From positions 29,346-93,345 of the forward strand of contig NZ_JAVRIC010000015.1 in the NCBI RefSeq assembly GCF_031846245.1: a stretch of 64,000 nt of DNA, given 5' to 3'. Below are positions 25,777-33,966 of this stretch, piece by piece (the stretch's first letter is position 1; every line of letters begins with the position of its first letter). Made by a program: the position numbers and the translations under genes. This stretch comes from Banduia mediterranea (GTDB taxonomy: Bacteria > Pseudomonadota > Gammaproteobacteria > Nevskiales > Nevskiaceae). The notes under the pieces were generated by a model. The model was not told the origin of the DNA. It ran no database searches and saw only the letters and a program-made list of their open reading frames with translations.

Positions 25777-26478
25777 TCAGCGTGCCTCACACAGCGTGCG
25801 GGCAAACCACGCCAGGCTGCGTGCGTGCGCCAGCGTCGCCGAAGGATGGTGATAGGCGGAACGTGCCCAGCAATTGAATCCATGGCCCGCTTCCGGGTAG
25901 ACATAGACCTCGCCGGGCTTGTGCTCGAAGCTACGCTTGATCTGGTCCACCACCTTCATCGGAATCGAAGGGTCTTTGCCGCCCAGCTGGAACACCACCG
26001 GGCACTCGATGCGTGGTGCCAGATTCAGGTAGTTCTCGGTGCCGGCGCCGTAGTAGCACACCGCAGCATCGATATCGGTGGACGCCGCGGTCTGGTAGGC
26101 GATGCGGCCGCCGAAGCAGTAGCCGAAGGCGCCGACCTTGCCCTTCTGTTCCGGCCGCGCGCGTAGCGCCGCGAGTGTGGACGCGGCGTCCAGACGAATC
26201 TGTTCGTCGGTCATTGCTGCCTTGAGTTCCTTGGCCTGCGCCAGGTCATCCGAGTCGTAGCCCAGTTCCACGCGAGGGGCTTCGCGCCAGAACACGTCCG
26301 GCGCCAGCACCACGAACCCGTCCATCGCGTATTGCTCGGCCACCTGGCGAATATGCTTGTTCACGCCAAACACTTCCTGGAACAGGATCAGGCCGGGTCC
26401 GTGACCCAACGGCGGCAGGGCCAGATAGGCGCCGTACTCGCCATCGTTGTTGCTGATGTTGATCCATTCGGTATGCAT
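25777..26478 (-). CDS. Dienelactone hydrolase family protein
   Basis: 233 residues, a normal size for the alpha/beta hydrolase DLH. The start at 26478 has GGAGG 8 bp before it. The catalytic set is visible: Glu36 (FQEVFG), nucleophile Cys121 in GYCFGG, Asp169 (GGKDPSIP) and His199 (EAGHGF). The family hydrolyses lactones such as dienelactone in aromatic degradation, but many members act on other esters. No aromatic-degradation genes are nearby, so the substrate is not assignable. Confidence 0.92.
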   Translation of the reverse strand: MHTEWINISNNDGEYGAYLALPPLGHGPGLILFQEVFGVNKHIRQVAEQYAMDGFVVLAPDVFWREAPRVELGYDSDDLAQAKELKAAMTDEQIRLDAASTLAALRARPEQKGKVGAFGYCFGGRIAYQTAASTDIDAAVCYYGAGTENYLNLAPRIECPVVFQLGGKDPSIPMKVVDQIKRSFEHKPGEVYVYPEAGHGFNCWARSAYHHPSATLAHARSLAWFARTLCEAR

Positions 26479-26679
26479 GCTTCGCCTCCGTTTTGATGTC
26501 GAGGGGGCCCCTATGATGCGCCGTGAGCGATGGAAGTTCGACCGTGCGGGAAGCAGCGCAAGCCCTGCGCCGACCAATGCGGAGAGCCGATTCCAGCGGC
26601 TGCCGTCGGCGCCGCCCCCCGCGTCAGAATAGTTGTCACCCCGATTGGAATGCCATAGAGGGGGCGAAAGGATGATGAC

Positions 26680-26781
26680 GTGGCTCGATACGGACAAGGA
26701 TTCAAGGACCGGGCGGTGGCGAGATTGCTACCGCCGGAGAGTGCAGGCGTGGAGGACGTGGCCGCCGCGGTAGGTGTGTCG
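26680..26781 (+). mobile_element. Remnant of an IS3-type transposase OrfA N-terminus
   Basis: About 34 codons beginning at a GTG (26680) encode ARYGQGFKDRAVARLLPPES then AGVEDVAAAVGVS, the first helices of an IS3-group OrfA helix-turn-helix. The sequence stops abruptly near 26781, where the tail of an unrelated NTF2-like gene begins in another frame. No OrfB and no second end are present, so this is a degraded fragment. Confidence 0.65.
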
Positions 26782-26782
26782 G

Positions 26783-26935
26783 GATCGCTACGTGAAACAG
26801 GACGGGCGCTGGTTGATCCAGCACGCCTGTTACGAGCGTGTTTACGAGATCGTGACGCCGATCGACGAGGCGCCGAACATCAGCGCCCACCTGCTCGCCC
26901 AGCGCGGCAAGCGTCTCCCGGAAGGGTGCGTGTAA
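26783..26935 (+). pseudogene. C-terminal fragment of an NTF2/SnoaL-like protein
   Basis: In the frame starting at 26783 the DNA encodes DRYVKQDGRWLIQHACYERV then YEIVTPIDEAPNI and ends at TAA 26933-26935. This matches the C-terminal strands of SnoaL-like/nuclear-transport-factor-2 proteins (the DGRW and YER motifs). The N-terminal two thirds is missing and replaced by the IS3-type fragment, so the gene is dead. It marks a deletion junction at about 26782. Confidence 0.65.
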
Positions 26936-26949
26936 CCCCAGCGCCGTGG

Positions 26950-28290
26950 CTACTGTGCGTCGCTGAGTTCCAATTGCTCCGAACGGACCCAGCCGCCGGA
27001 GCCCTGAGCGGTACGCACGTGGTACCAGGCGGGCTGCGTATCCAGGCTGCGTTCCGTGACATTGAGCGGGCGTCCGTCGTCGATAAAGCCGATCCGGGCC
27101 GACCTTAGCGAGGGAATTTCGTAGACGTCGGCGCGGCCCACGGCGCGCGCGGAACGTCGGCTGATTACTTCGGTCCGGGGTCGCACGGGTGCCGGCATGA
27201 CTGCGGCGACGGACTCTGCGGCGGACGGGGCGGTCGGTGCCGGTAACGGTGTCGTGGCGTCATGATCCTTGGCCGCAGGCGCGGCCTGTGCACTTGCGGG
27301 GACCGTACTACGGGTTTCGCCGCGCGCCGCCGCGAGCGGCTGTTGCAGCGCATCGATGGTTTCGGCCTGTGCCCGCAATGTATTGCTGTCCTGATCCCGG
27401 TCGGCTTTCGACGCCAGCAACGATCGATCACGTTCCGCCAGTTGTGTCCGCAAGCTGGCCAGTTCGGTGCTCAGCGTCGCAACCTGGGTCTGCAGTTCTG
27501 CTGTGTCCGAGCCGGCAACCCGGTTCAATCGTTCAATATCGGCCCGTAGTGATTCGTTCTGCTGCTGCGTCAACTTCAGTTGTGCCTGCAATTGCGCAAG
27601 TTGCGCGCCGTCGGCCGAGGGCGGCACGGCTTCGCCCGCTGTTGCCGCTGCCAGTTGTGTTTCCAGTCTGTCGATGCGGGCCACGTATGTGTTCAGGGAT
27701 TCCCCATGGCGCTGCAACTTTTCGCGCAATTCGACCTGATTCTCGCTGCGCTGGTTTATTTCGCGCTGTGCCGCAGCCAGCTGCGCCTGGAGATTGCGGA
27801 CTTGACCGCCATTGGCGGGGGCGGGCACGCGCGGCGGTGCGGTGGGCGCGCCGTCACCGGACTCCGCGAATTGCAGGCGTGACTGCAGGCGTCTGACCTC
27901 TTCATTGCGCACGGCGAGGGCGGAGCGCACGTTGCTGAGCTCTTCGAGGATGCTTTGCGGTGGCTCGCAACTGGGAGGCACCGCGTCGAGTTTCTTTTCG
28001 GCGAGGCGATGGGCCACATTGAGTTCCTGCTCGAGGTCGACAACCTGCTGTCGATATTGCTCGATGCTGGCCTTGTAGCGCGAGACGCGTTCATCCATGT
28101 CCTGCTCGGTCAGGTACGATTCCCAGGACGGCTTTGGGGAGACGGTATCGGCTGCCTGCGCCCAGACTGAAGCGGAGCTGAGCAAGCCGCTGCCGACCAA
28201 TAGCAGTATGGCTGGCACGCCGAGGCGTGCGGCCGGTTTCGATACGGCGCGCTGATTATCGCTCCCCACCCAAACACTCCCTGCGGTCAT
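26950..28290 (-). CDS. Exported coiled-coil protein with C-terminal SH3-like domain
   Basis: 446 residues from ATG 28290. A hydrophobic signal or anchor segment lies at about 22-45 (LGVPAILLLVGSGLLSSASV). Residues about 60-330 are long heptad-rich coiled coil (DLEQELNVAHRLAEKKLDAV; LETQLAAATAGEAV; QLQAQLKLTQQQNESLRADI). A proline/alanine linker leads to an SH3b-like domain in the last about 60 residues (YEIPSLRSARIGFIDDGRPL; GGWVRSEQLEL). A periplasmic scaffold or envelope-spanning role is plausible. It sits close to exopolysaccharide-type genes, but a functional link is not shown. The in-frame upstream extension lacks support. Confidence 0.75.
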   Translation of the reverse strand: MTAGSVWVGSDNQRAVSKPAARLGVPAILLLVGSGLLSSASVWAQAADTVSPKPSWESYLTEQDMDERVSRYKASIEQYRQQVVDLEQELNVAHRLAEKKLDAVPPSCEPPQSILEELSNVRSALAVRNEEVRRLQSRLQFAESGDGAPTAPPRVPAPANGGQVRNLQAQLAAAQREINQRSENQVELREKLQRHGESLNTYVARIDRLETQLAAATAGEAVPPSADGAQLAQLQAQLKLTQQQNESLRADIERLNRVAGSDTAELQTQVATLSTELASLRTQLAERDRSLLASKADRDQDSNTLRAQAETIDALQQPLAAARGETRSTVPASAQAAPAAKDHDATTPLPAPTAPSAAESVAAVMPAPVRPRTEVISRRSARAVGRADVYEIPSLRSARIGFIDDGRPLNVTERSLDTQPAWYHVRTAQGSGGWVRSEQLELSDAQ

Positions 28291-28499
28291 CCGACCGTGA
28301 CCCGGGTGCCGGATTCCGTCCCGGCAAACACGATGGCGATGCCACTGTGACCCTGATCTCACATTATCGGGAAAGTCGGCGGGGACTGCACGGCCTGTTG
28401 TAGTAACCATCCCCCGGCTTTGCCCTGATCTCTGGACACAATTGAGGCTCTTGTAATGCGGTGACGGTGGATGGCGGCGGCGTGGAGCGGGTGCAGTGC

Positions 28500-28790
28500 C
28501 GCCGTGACGCTCGGTATCGCGCGCCTCGAAGAACTGATGCGCGCGAACCAGACACTCGCCACCGTCTACACGCTCAAGGAGCAACTGCAGACGCTCTGGA
28601 GAAAACCCGACGAGGACGCCATGCGACAGGCCCTGAACGCGTGGTGCACCCTGGCGCGCGGGCCACCCCCATCACGCCCCTGCATCGCTACGCCCAGATG
28701 CTGCAGCGCCACGCCGATGGCCTCTGCGCCTACGCTCGGTTCAAGCTCACCACCGTGCGCATCGAGGCCGGCAACGTCGCCATCGGCATT
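28500..28790 (+). mobile_element. Degenerate ISL3-family transposase fragment
   Basis: In one frame the DNA reads LEELMRANQTLATVYTLKEQ, then QLNAWCTLARG-like residues up to about 28662; a shift of frame then continues PLHRYAQMLQRHADGLCAYA and TTVRIEAGNVAIG to about 28787. Together these match the C-terminal part of ISL3-family transposases. The frame break, the missing N-terminus and the absence of terminal repeats show it is dead. Its right edge lies next to the damaged end of a glycosyltransferase gene on the other strand. Confidence 0.7.
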
Positions 28791-29358
28791 GAGCAGGCTG
28801 CGATGCCGCTCGGCCTGTGCCAGGGCAAGCTCGCCATCCAGTACGTAGCGGGATAGCATGCGCGGGTTTGGGGCCACGGTTCGGGAACATCGGCAGACGG
28901 GCGCTGGCCGAACCGCGGTCGAACAACAGATTGTCGGCGACGACCGCGCATTGCATCTGATCGCCGAGTTTCGTCAGACCTTGCAGGCGGCCGGGTAGGT
29001 ACTGACCGTCCGCGTCGAAGGTCGCGAACCAGCGGCCTGCTGCATGACGAATGGCATGGTTGCGCGCTGCGCTTGGACCGAGATTGCGGTCCGGCCGGTG
29101 GACCTGGATCCTGGCGTCGCCGATCGCAGAGGCCAATTCGGCCGTATCATCCGAAGAATGGTCGTCGACCACGATGATTTCCAGCGATACGCCCTGTTGG
29201 CTCAGCGCACTGCGAATCGCGGATTCGATATAGGCCGCAGCATTCCACGCGGGAATGATCACGGAAACATCGGCTGCCATCGAAAGATCGTGCATGCCGG
29301 AAGCGCCGGATCGAGCGGTCAAGGATGGACTGAGTGTGGCGTCGAAGTGCGACGCCAT
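28747..29358 (-). pseudogene. Family 2 glycosyltransferase, 3' end lost
   Basis: The first about 165 codons from ATG 29358 encode a GT-A domain: VSVIIPAWNAAAYIESAIRS, the nucleotide-binding IIVVDDHSSDDT, and the metal-binding TFDADGQYLPGRL (an Asp-x-Asp site). Similarity stops near 28850, where the ISL3-type fragment begins on the opposite strand; the frame then drifts to a stop at 28747. A full GT2 would be 300 or more residues, so acceptor-binding and C-terminal parts are gone. It begins directly after the sugar transferase stop codon, so both were one exopolysaccharide-type operon. Confidence 0.75.
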
Positions 29359-30150
29359 TCAGTATGCGTATTCGTCACCACTCAGCGCACGCCAGACCGT
29401 GAGGAACACGATCTTGATGTCCATGCGCAGGCTCATGTTGCGTGCATAGAACAAATCGAAGCGCACACGATGCGTCATTTTGCGAATGCTGCGGGTTTCG
29501 CCGCGGCAGCCGGAAACCTGCGCCAGGCCGGTGACGCCCGGTAACACCGAGGTGCGCATCGAGTAACCCGGTACGCATTCGGCGAACAATTCATCCAGTT
29601 CGGGCACATGCGGGCGGGGGCCGACCACGGACATTTCGCCCATCAAAACGTTCAGGAACTGAGGTAGTTCGTCGAGATTGGTCTTGCGCAGAATTCGGCC
29701 CACTCGGGTCACGCGCGGATCGTTTTTCTGCGCCTGCACGAAGCCCGCCCTGGGGTCGTGCGTCATCGTCCGGAACTTGAAGCAGCGGAATTGCACTCCG
29801 TTGGCCCCGAGGCGGAACTGCCTGAAAAATACCGGGCCACGGCTGTCGAGTTTGATCAGCAGACCGATCAGCGGCAGCAGCCAGAACCCGAGCAGGAGCA
29901 TGAACAGCGAGGCAAACGCTAGATCGAAGGCGCGCTTTCCGAAGCGGGCATAGCGCGCATGGGTGGCGGACCAGTCCTGGGTCTCTATGCTTGCGCCGCC
30001 ACGAGTGGCGCTGCGCCCCGGTTCGGGCATGAACACGTCAGTCTCCGAAGAAGCCCTGGAATGGTGATCGTACAGACAGGCTTCGAGTTTTTTCTGAAAC
30101 GCCGGATTGCTGCCGCGCAGCAAACCCGCACTTACTGGGCTTTCGTCCAT
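29359..30150 (-). CDS. Polyisoprenyl-phosphate sugar-1-phosphate transferase (ExoY/WbaP type)
   Basis: About 263 residues from ATG 30150; an earlier TTG (30189) or a later ATG (30030) are possible, since no start has a strong ribosome-binding site. A single membrane helix (FASLFMLLLGFWLLPLIGLL) precedes the catalytic bacterial-sugar-transferase domain: FKFRTM, KTNLDELPQFLNVLMGEMS, VVGPRPHVPELDE, and PGVTGLAQVSGCRGE. It transfers a sugar phosphate to undecaprenyl phosphate and starts exopolysaccharide or O-unit synthesis. Its neighbour glycosyltransferase is destroyed and no polymerase or flippase is visible, so the pathway here appears incomplete. Confidence 0.88.
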   Translation of the reverse strand: MDESPVSAGLLRGSNPAFQKKLEACLYDHHSRASSETDVFMPEPGRSATRGGASIETQDWSATHARYARFGKRAFDLAFASLFMLLLGFWLLPLIGLLIKLDSRGPVFFRQFRLGANGVQFRCFKFRTMTHDPRAGFVQAQKNDPRVTRVGRILRKTNLDELPQFLNVLMGEMSVVGPRPHVPELDELFAECVPGYSMRTSVLPGVTGLAQVSGCRGETRSIRKMTHRVRFDLFYARNMSLRMDIKIVFLTVWRALSGDEYAY

Positions 30151-30189
30151 ATCTCCAAGCTCGTCCGGGGTATCCACGTGGTGTTGCAA

Positions 30190-30801
30190 ACTGAAGCCGA
30201 CATTGAGTCCGGTCCCGCGCTACTTCCGCGATCCACGTTTGCGCACATGCGCTCCAGTCAGGGCGAGTGTATGGAGCCATCTATTTGCTTAGCCAAAGGT
30301 GGACAATACCTTGTCGCCTACTCGGCGCCAAGTGAAGCACTACTCGTCACATGCAATCCATGTGCCGGATTTTATTTCGGAAACGTCTGTTAAAACTGCA
30401 AACCAGCGCAAGTTTTTGGTGGCCGTTCGATTGTCCCTGAAGTTGATTTCATCGCCGTTGCAGGCCTCGGCCGCATCCTTGCAGGCCGAGACCGTCGAGA
30501 CAATCACCCATATAGGGGACTGCGCGATTCCGCGGCGCGGGAGCATACATCTAGCCCGGTCGGGCCACGTCGAAGAGGCAGGCCGCCTCATGGGCTTGTT
30601 GAACAGGCTCGGCGCTGCTCCGGCAACACGCTCCCGGCATGGCACGCAGGCGCCACCCTTTACGTACAGCGTGGATGGCCGGTAATAATTGTCGGTCCTG
30701 GGCCGGTCGGGCCGCTCGCGTCCGCGCCGATTGCCGAGCATTGCGCTCGATGTCGGCGGCACCTTGCCGGCGACCGCTCCGCCGGGCCGGACCGGACCGG
30801 C
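30190..30801. other. Intergenic stretch, no supported gene
   Basis: About 610 bp between the sugar transferase and fabH. Short open frames on both strands have no recognisable similarity and poor codon bias. Base composition is locally lower in GC near 30280-30430, where a promoter for the sugar transferase operon could lie. One modest hairpin is visible: CTCGGCC (30466-30472) with GGCCGAG (30484-30490). Confidence 0.5.
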
Positions 30802-31761
30802 TTACCAGCGAACCAGTGCGGCGCCCCAGGTCAGGCCGCCGCCCACGGCTTCCATCAGCACCAGATGTCCAGGCTGGATACGGCCGTCGCGTACCGCAGC
30901 GTCCAGCGCCAGCGGGATCGAGGCGGCCGAGGTATTGCCGTGATGCTGGACCGTCCGTACCACCTGATCGGAACGCAGGCCCAGTTTTTCCGCGGTGGTG
31001 TCGATGATACGGACATTGGCCTGATGCGGAACCATCCAGTCGATGTTCTCGCCGCGCAGCCCGTGCTGCGCGAGCGCTTCCCGCGTGACCTGAGCGAGTA
31101 CCCGGACCGCCATCTTGAAAACGGACTGGCCTTCCATTTCAACGAACGGATTGCCGACAACCTTGCCCTGCGCGATCGTGCCCGGCGTGCGCAGGATTGA
31201 ACTGTAACGGCCGTCCGAATGCAGGTGAGTGGACATCACGCCCGGCTCGTCACCGGCCTTGAGCACGACCGCGCCGGCACCATCGCCGAACAGTACGCAG
31301 GTGCGGCGATCGCTCCAGTCGAGGATGCGCGAGAAGGTTTCGGCGCCGACCACCAGCGCACACTTGGACTGCCCGGATGCGATGAACTTGTCGGCCGTGG
31401 CCAGCGCGTAGACGAAGCCGCTGCAGACCGCCTGAATATCGAAGGCGGCGCCCTGGGTGATGCCGAGCTTGGCCTGCAGCAGGCTGGCTGTGGACGGAAA
31501 GATCATGTCCGGTGTGGAGGTGGCCACGACGATCAGATCCACTGCGTCGGTCCCGATGCCGGCTGCGTCCAGCGCTCGCTGGCAGGCCGGCAATGCCAGA
31601 TCGCTGGACACCTGATCGTCGGCCGCGATGTGGCGGCTGCGAATGCCGGTCCGCTCGAAGATCCATTCGTCGCTGGTATCGACGAAGGTTTCGAGATCTC
31701 GATTGCTTAGCACTTTGTCCGGCAGATAGCTGCCGGTTCCGATGATGCGTGAATAGGCCAT
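30802..31761 (-). CDS. fabH: Beta-ketoacyl-ACP synthase III
   Basis: 319 residues, the family length. The Cys-His-Asn triad is complete: Cys113 ([11 protein letters not shown]), His246 (VPHQANVR) and Asn276 ([12 protein letters not shown]). It condenses acetyl- or another acyl-CoA with malonyl-ACP to start fatty-acid synthesis. It is not in the usual plsX-fabH-fabD cluster but alone beside a damaged exopolysaccharide region, so it may be a second, specialised copy. The N-terminal [17 protein letters not shown] is typical of housekeeping FabH. Confidence 0.93.
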   Translation of the reverse strand: MAYSRIIGTGSYLPDKVLSNRDLETFVDTSDEWIFERTGIRSRHIAADDQVSSDLALPACQRALDAAGIGTDAVDLIVVATSTPDMIFPSTASLLQAKLGITQGAAFDIQAVCSGFVYALATADKFIASGQSKCALVVGAETFSRILDWSDRRTCVLFGDGAGAVVLKAGDEPGVMSTHLHSDGRYSSILRTPGTIAQGKVVGNPFVEMEGQSVFKMAVRVLAQVTREALAQHGLRGENIDWMVPHQANVRIIDTTAEKLGLRSDQVVRTVQHHGNTSAASIPLALDAAVRDGRIQPGHLVLMEAVGGGLTWGAALVRW

Positions 31762-31871
31762 TGCGTAGTTCTGGAGGGCTGGGCCGCGGGCAACCGAGCT
31801 TGGTCCGCAGGCATTGCCGTAATTGTACGTGAGGGATGTGCCGATCCTTCAGTACGCCGGCGCATGGTGTG

Positions 31872-31883
31872 CCCCCCCCCCCC
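31872..31883. repeat. 12-base poly-C tract
   Basis: A run of twelve C lies between the divergently transcribed fabH and diguanylate cyclase genes, 111 bp before the fabH start codon and within an open frame that leads into the cyclase. Runs of this length slip readily in replication and in sequencing. No other homopolymer of this size was seen in the window. Confidence 0.9.
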
Positions 31884-32161
31884 GTGAATTGCCGGTCTTC
31901 GGCCCGACGCTACCCTTGACCGCCGCGGCGGCGGTGTGGTCCGGGCATGGCCTCAATATGCTGCCACTACGAATGACGAAGGCGGTCCATGTTCGACGTT
32001 TCAACGCTGATCACGACGATTGCCGTGAATCTATTGATCGCGGCGCTGGGACTTTATGGCGGTGGGATGCTGAGACTGAGGCGCGCCCTGTATGCCGGAT
32101 TGTCGCTGTGGTCGGCCCCGTATCCGGCGCGCGGACCGTCGGCTTGCTTCTGGGCGTATCG

Positions 32162-32737
32162 ATGATGGCTGCTGCGTTCTCGCTGGCCATGGGCTTGTCA
32201 CTGGCGATGAATTTGCGCTATCGACTCAAGGTGGAGCGCCAAGCCGGTTTCGATCCCCTGACTGGCCTGCCGAACCGGCGCCTGTTGAGCAGCCGCTACC
32301 AGACGGCCGCGCGTCTCGCGCGTCGTAGCCGGGGTCGTGTCGGACTGCTTTTCTTGGACCTCGACGATTTCCAGCCCGTCAACGATCACTACGGCCATGA
32401 AACGGGCGACCGGGTGCTCAAGATGATCGCGGCACGTCTGGAGTGCTGCGCTCGCAGCGGCGAGTTCGTCGTGCGCTTCGGGGGGGACGAGTTCGTGATA
32501 CTGGTCGATTCGGTGCGCGATCTTCGCGCCTTGCGCGAACGCATGCAGAGCCTGCGCGAGGCCATCGATGCGCCCATGGTGATCGACGGGCAGGCACTCT
32601 ACGTCGGCTTCAGTTGTGGCGGCGCGGTCACGCCACCGGGCGGTGGGGAATTGCCGAATCTGATCGAGCAGGCCGATGCGGACATGTATGAATCCAAGAG
32701 CACCAAGGCGCGAAGGCTGGCGCTGGCGACTTCCTGA
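32162..32737 (+). CDS. GGDEF diguanylate cyclase, N-terminus apparently damaged
   Basis: 191 residues from ATG 32162. One membrane helix (MMAAAFSLAMGLSLAMNL) leads into a GGDEF domain: GFDPLTGLPNRRLL, LFLDLDDFQPVND, and the intact active-site RFGGDEFVIL, so c-di-GMP synthesis is expected. The inhibitory RxxD site is replaced by RSGE. A separate frame from ATG 31989 encodes a hydrophobic segment (MFDVSTLITTIAVNLLIAAL) typical of the start of such proteins but stops at 32163. A frameshift or deletion near 32100-32160 has probably shortened the sensor part. Confidence 0.75.
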   Translation: MMAAAFSLAMGLSLAMNLRYRLKVERQAGFDPLTGLPNRRLLSSRYQTAARLARRSRGRVGLLFLDLDDFQPVNDHYGHETGDRVLKMIAARLECCARSGEFVVRFGGDEFVILVDSVRDLRALRERMQSLREAIDAPMVIDGQALYVGFSCGGAVTPPGGGELPNLIEQADADMYESKSTKARRLALATS

Positions 32738-32743
32738 ACCGTC

Positions 32744-33508
32744 TCAGCTGGTAAATGCGTCAATGTGGCGTTTCAGCGCGTCATAGCCGTCCATCAGGCG
32801 AGGGCCGGGGCGACCGAGCCAGGCTTCAGTGATCGGAAAGATTCGGTTGTGAGCCACCGCCGGAACGGTCTGCCAGCCGGGGCGTCGCCGCACCACCTCC
32901 GCCCGGTAATTCGCTTCGGCAACGCCGCACCAGGACATCACCACGATATCGGGGTTCGCCGCGATCGCCTCGTGCGGCTCCAGTGGTTTGCTTTTGGCGT
33001 CCGTCGCACCCCAGGGATTGAGGCCGCCGGCCAGTTCCACCAGATCCGTGGCCCAGGAACGCCTTGCCGGAACGATGACCGGCTTGGGCCACCATTCCAG
33101 CAATACGCGCGGTCGTGCTGTGCGCTCCACCGGCGGCATCCGTTCGCGCATTTGCGTCACCAGCCGTTCTCCGCGTTGCGCGACCCCGAGTGCGGTGGCG
33201 ATGCGCAGCACGTCGCCATACACGTCTTCGAGGCTTTGCGGGTCGCAGACCAGGGTGCGGATGCCGGCGGCTTTCAGAGCGTCGACGATGCGCTCGTGCC
33301 CGGGCACGGTCAGCGAGCTGAGCACCAAATCCGGTTTCTGGGCGATGACCGCGGCGACGTCGAGGTCCAGGTCGCGACCGAGCTTGGGCAGCGTGGCCAC
33401 GATCTCCGGGGGATGATCCGAGTCGTCGTCGACGCCGATCAGACACTCCACCGCATCGAGCGCGCAGACAATCTCGGTATTCGAGCAGGTATGTGAGAAG
33501 ACACGCAT
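32744..33508 (-). CDS. Cobalamin-binding protein, BtuF-like, without signal peptide
   Basis: 254 residues from ATG 33508 (GGGCGG upstream). It is the substrate-binding fold of vitamin B12/iron-siderophore ABC systems: RVFSHTCSNTEIVCALDAVE, GVDDDSDHPPEIV, KPDLVLSSLTVPGHE, and a C-terminal ITEAWLGRPGPRLMDGYDAL. No signal sequence precedes the conserved start, as in a known cytosolic or atypical subgroup. No BtuC/BtuD or TonB receptor is adjacent. Binding of cobalamin is inferred from the family name; ligand identity is not shown. Confidence 0.82.
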   Translation of the reverse strand: MRVFSHTCSNTEIVCALDAVECLIGVDDDSDHPPEIVATLPKLGRDLDLDVAAVIAQKPDLVLSSLTVPGHERIVDALKAAGIRTLVCDPQSLEDVYGDVLRIATALGVAQRGERLVTQMRERMPPVERTARPRVLLEWWPKPVIVPARRSWATDLVELAGGLNPWGATDAKSKPLEPHEAIAANPDIVVMSWCGVAEANYRAEVVRRRPGWQTVPAVAHNRIFPITEAWLGRPGPRLMDGYDALKRHIDAFTS

Positions 33509-33599
33509 CCGCCCATGGTAAGGGAGGAGCCGTCGTACATGAATCGTGCGCTTGTTTGTGCTACTCATTCGCGGGCCTGCTCACCGGAGACCGCCAGCC

Positions 33600-33938
33600 A
33601 TGCCCGCCGTGTTGTTCGTCTGCCTCGGCAACATCTGCCGATCGCCGCTGGCCGAGGCCGCCTTGCGTCTCAAGGCCACCGAGCGAGGACTGAATTTCGA
33701 AATCGATTCCGCCGGAACCGGCGACTGGCATGTCGGCGCCGCTCCGGATCGCCGCGCGCAGGCCGTGGCGCGCCGGCATGGGATCGACATCGGTGCCTAC
33801 CGCGCGCGGCAGGTCACAGTGCAGGATTTCAGGCACTTCACCCATGTGGTCGCGCTGGATACGCAGAACCTGGCGGCCCTGCGCGCGCTGCAGCCGGCGG
33901 ACGCTCGCGCGGAGCTGACGCTGCTGCCAGGCTGCTAG
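33600..33938 (+). CDS. Low-molecular-weight protein-tyrosine phosphatase, C-terminally truncated
   Basis: 112 residues, against 150-160 for the family. The P-loop CLGNICRS (C-x5-R-S, about residues 8-15) is complete and the early fold is normal (SAGTGDWHVGAAPD, HGIDIGAYRARQV, FTHVVALDTQNL). The chain stops at LLPGC before the DPYYG-type loop that supplies the general-acid aspartate and the final helix. No other frame continues the homology; the region next to the end carries the tail of prpD on the other strand. The enzyme is probably inactive or strongly impaired. Confidence 0.8.
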   Translation: MPAVLFVCLGNICRSPLAEAALRLKATERGLNFEIDSAGTGDWHVGAAPDRRAQAVARRHGIDIGAYRARQVTVQDFRHFTHVVALDTQNLAALRALQPADARAELTLLPGC

Positions 33939-33966
33939 GCGCGCGTCCTCTTGGAGCCGTTGGCGG

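Noticed and set aside
30299..30685. A 128-codon open frame between the sugar transferase and fabH
   Set aside because: No similarity, no ribosome-binding site and irregular codon use; treated as intergenic.
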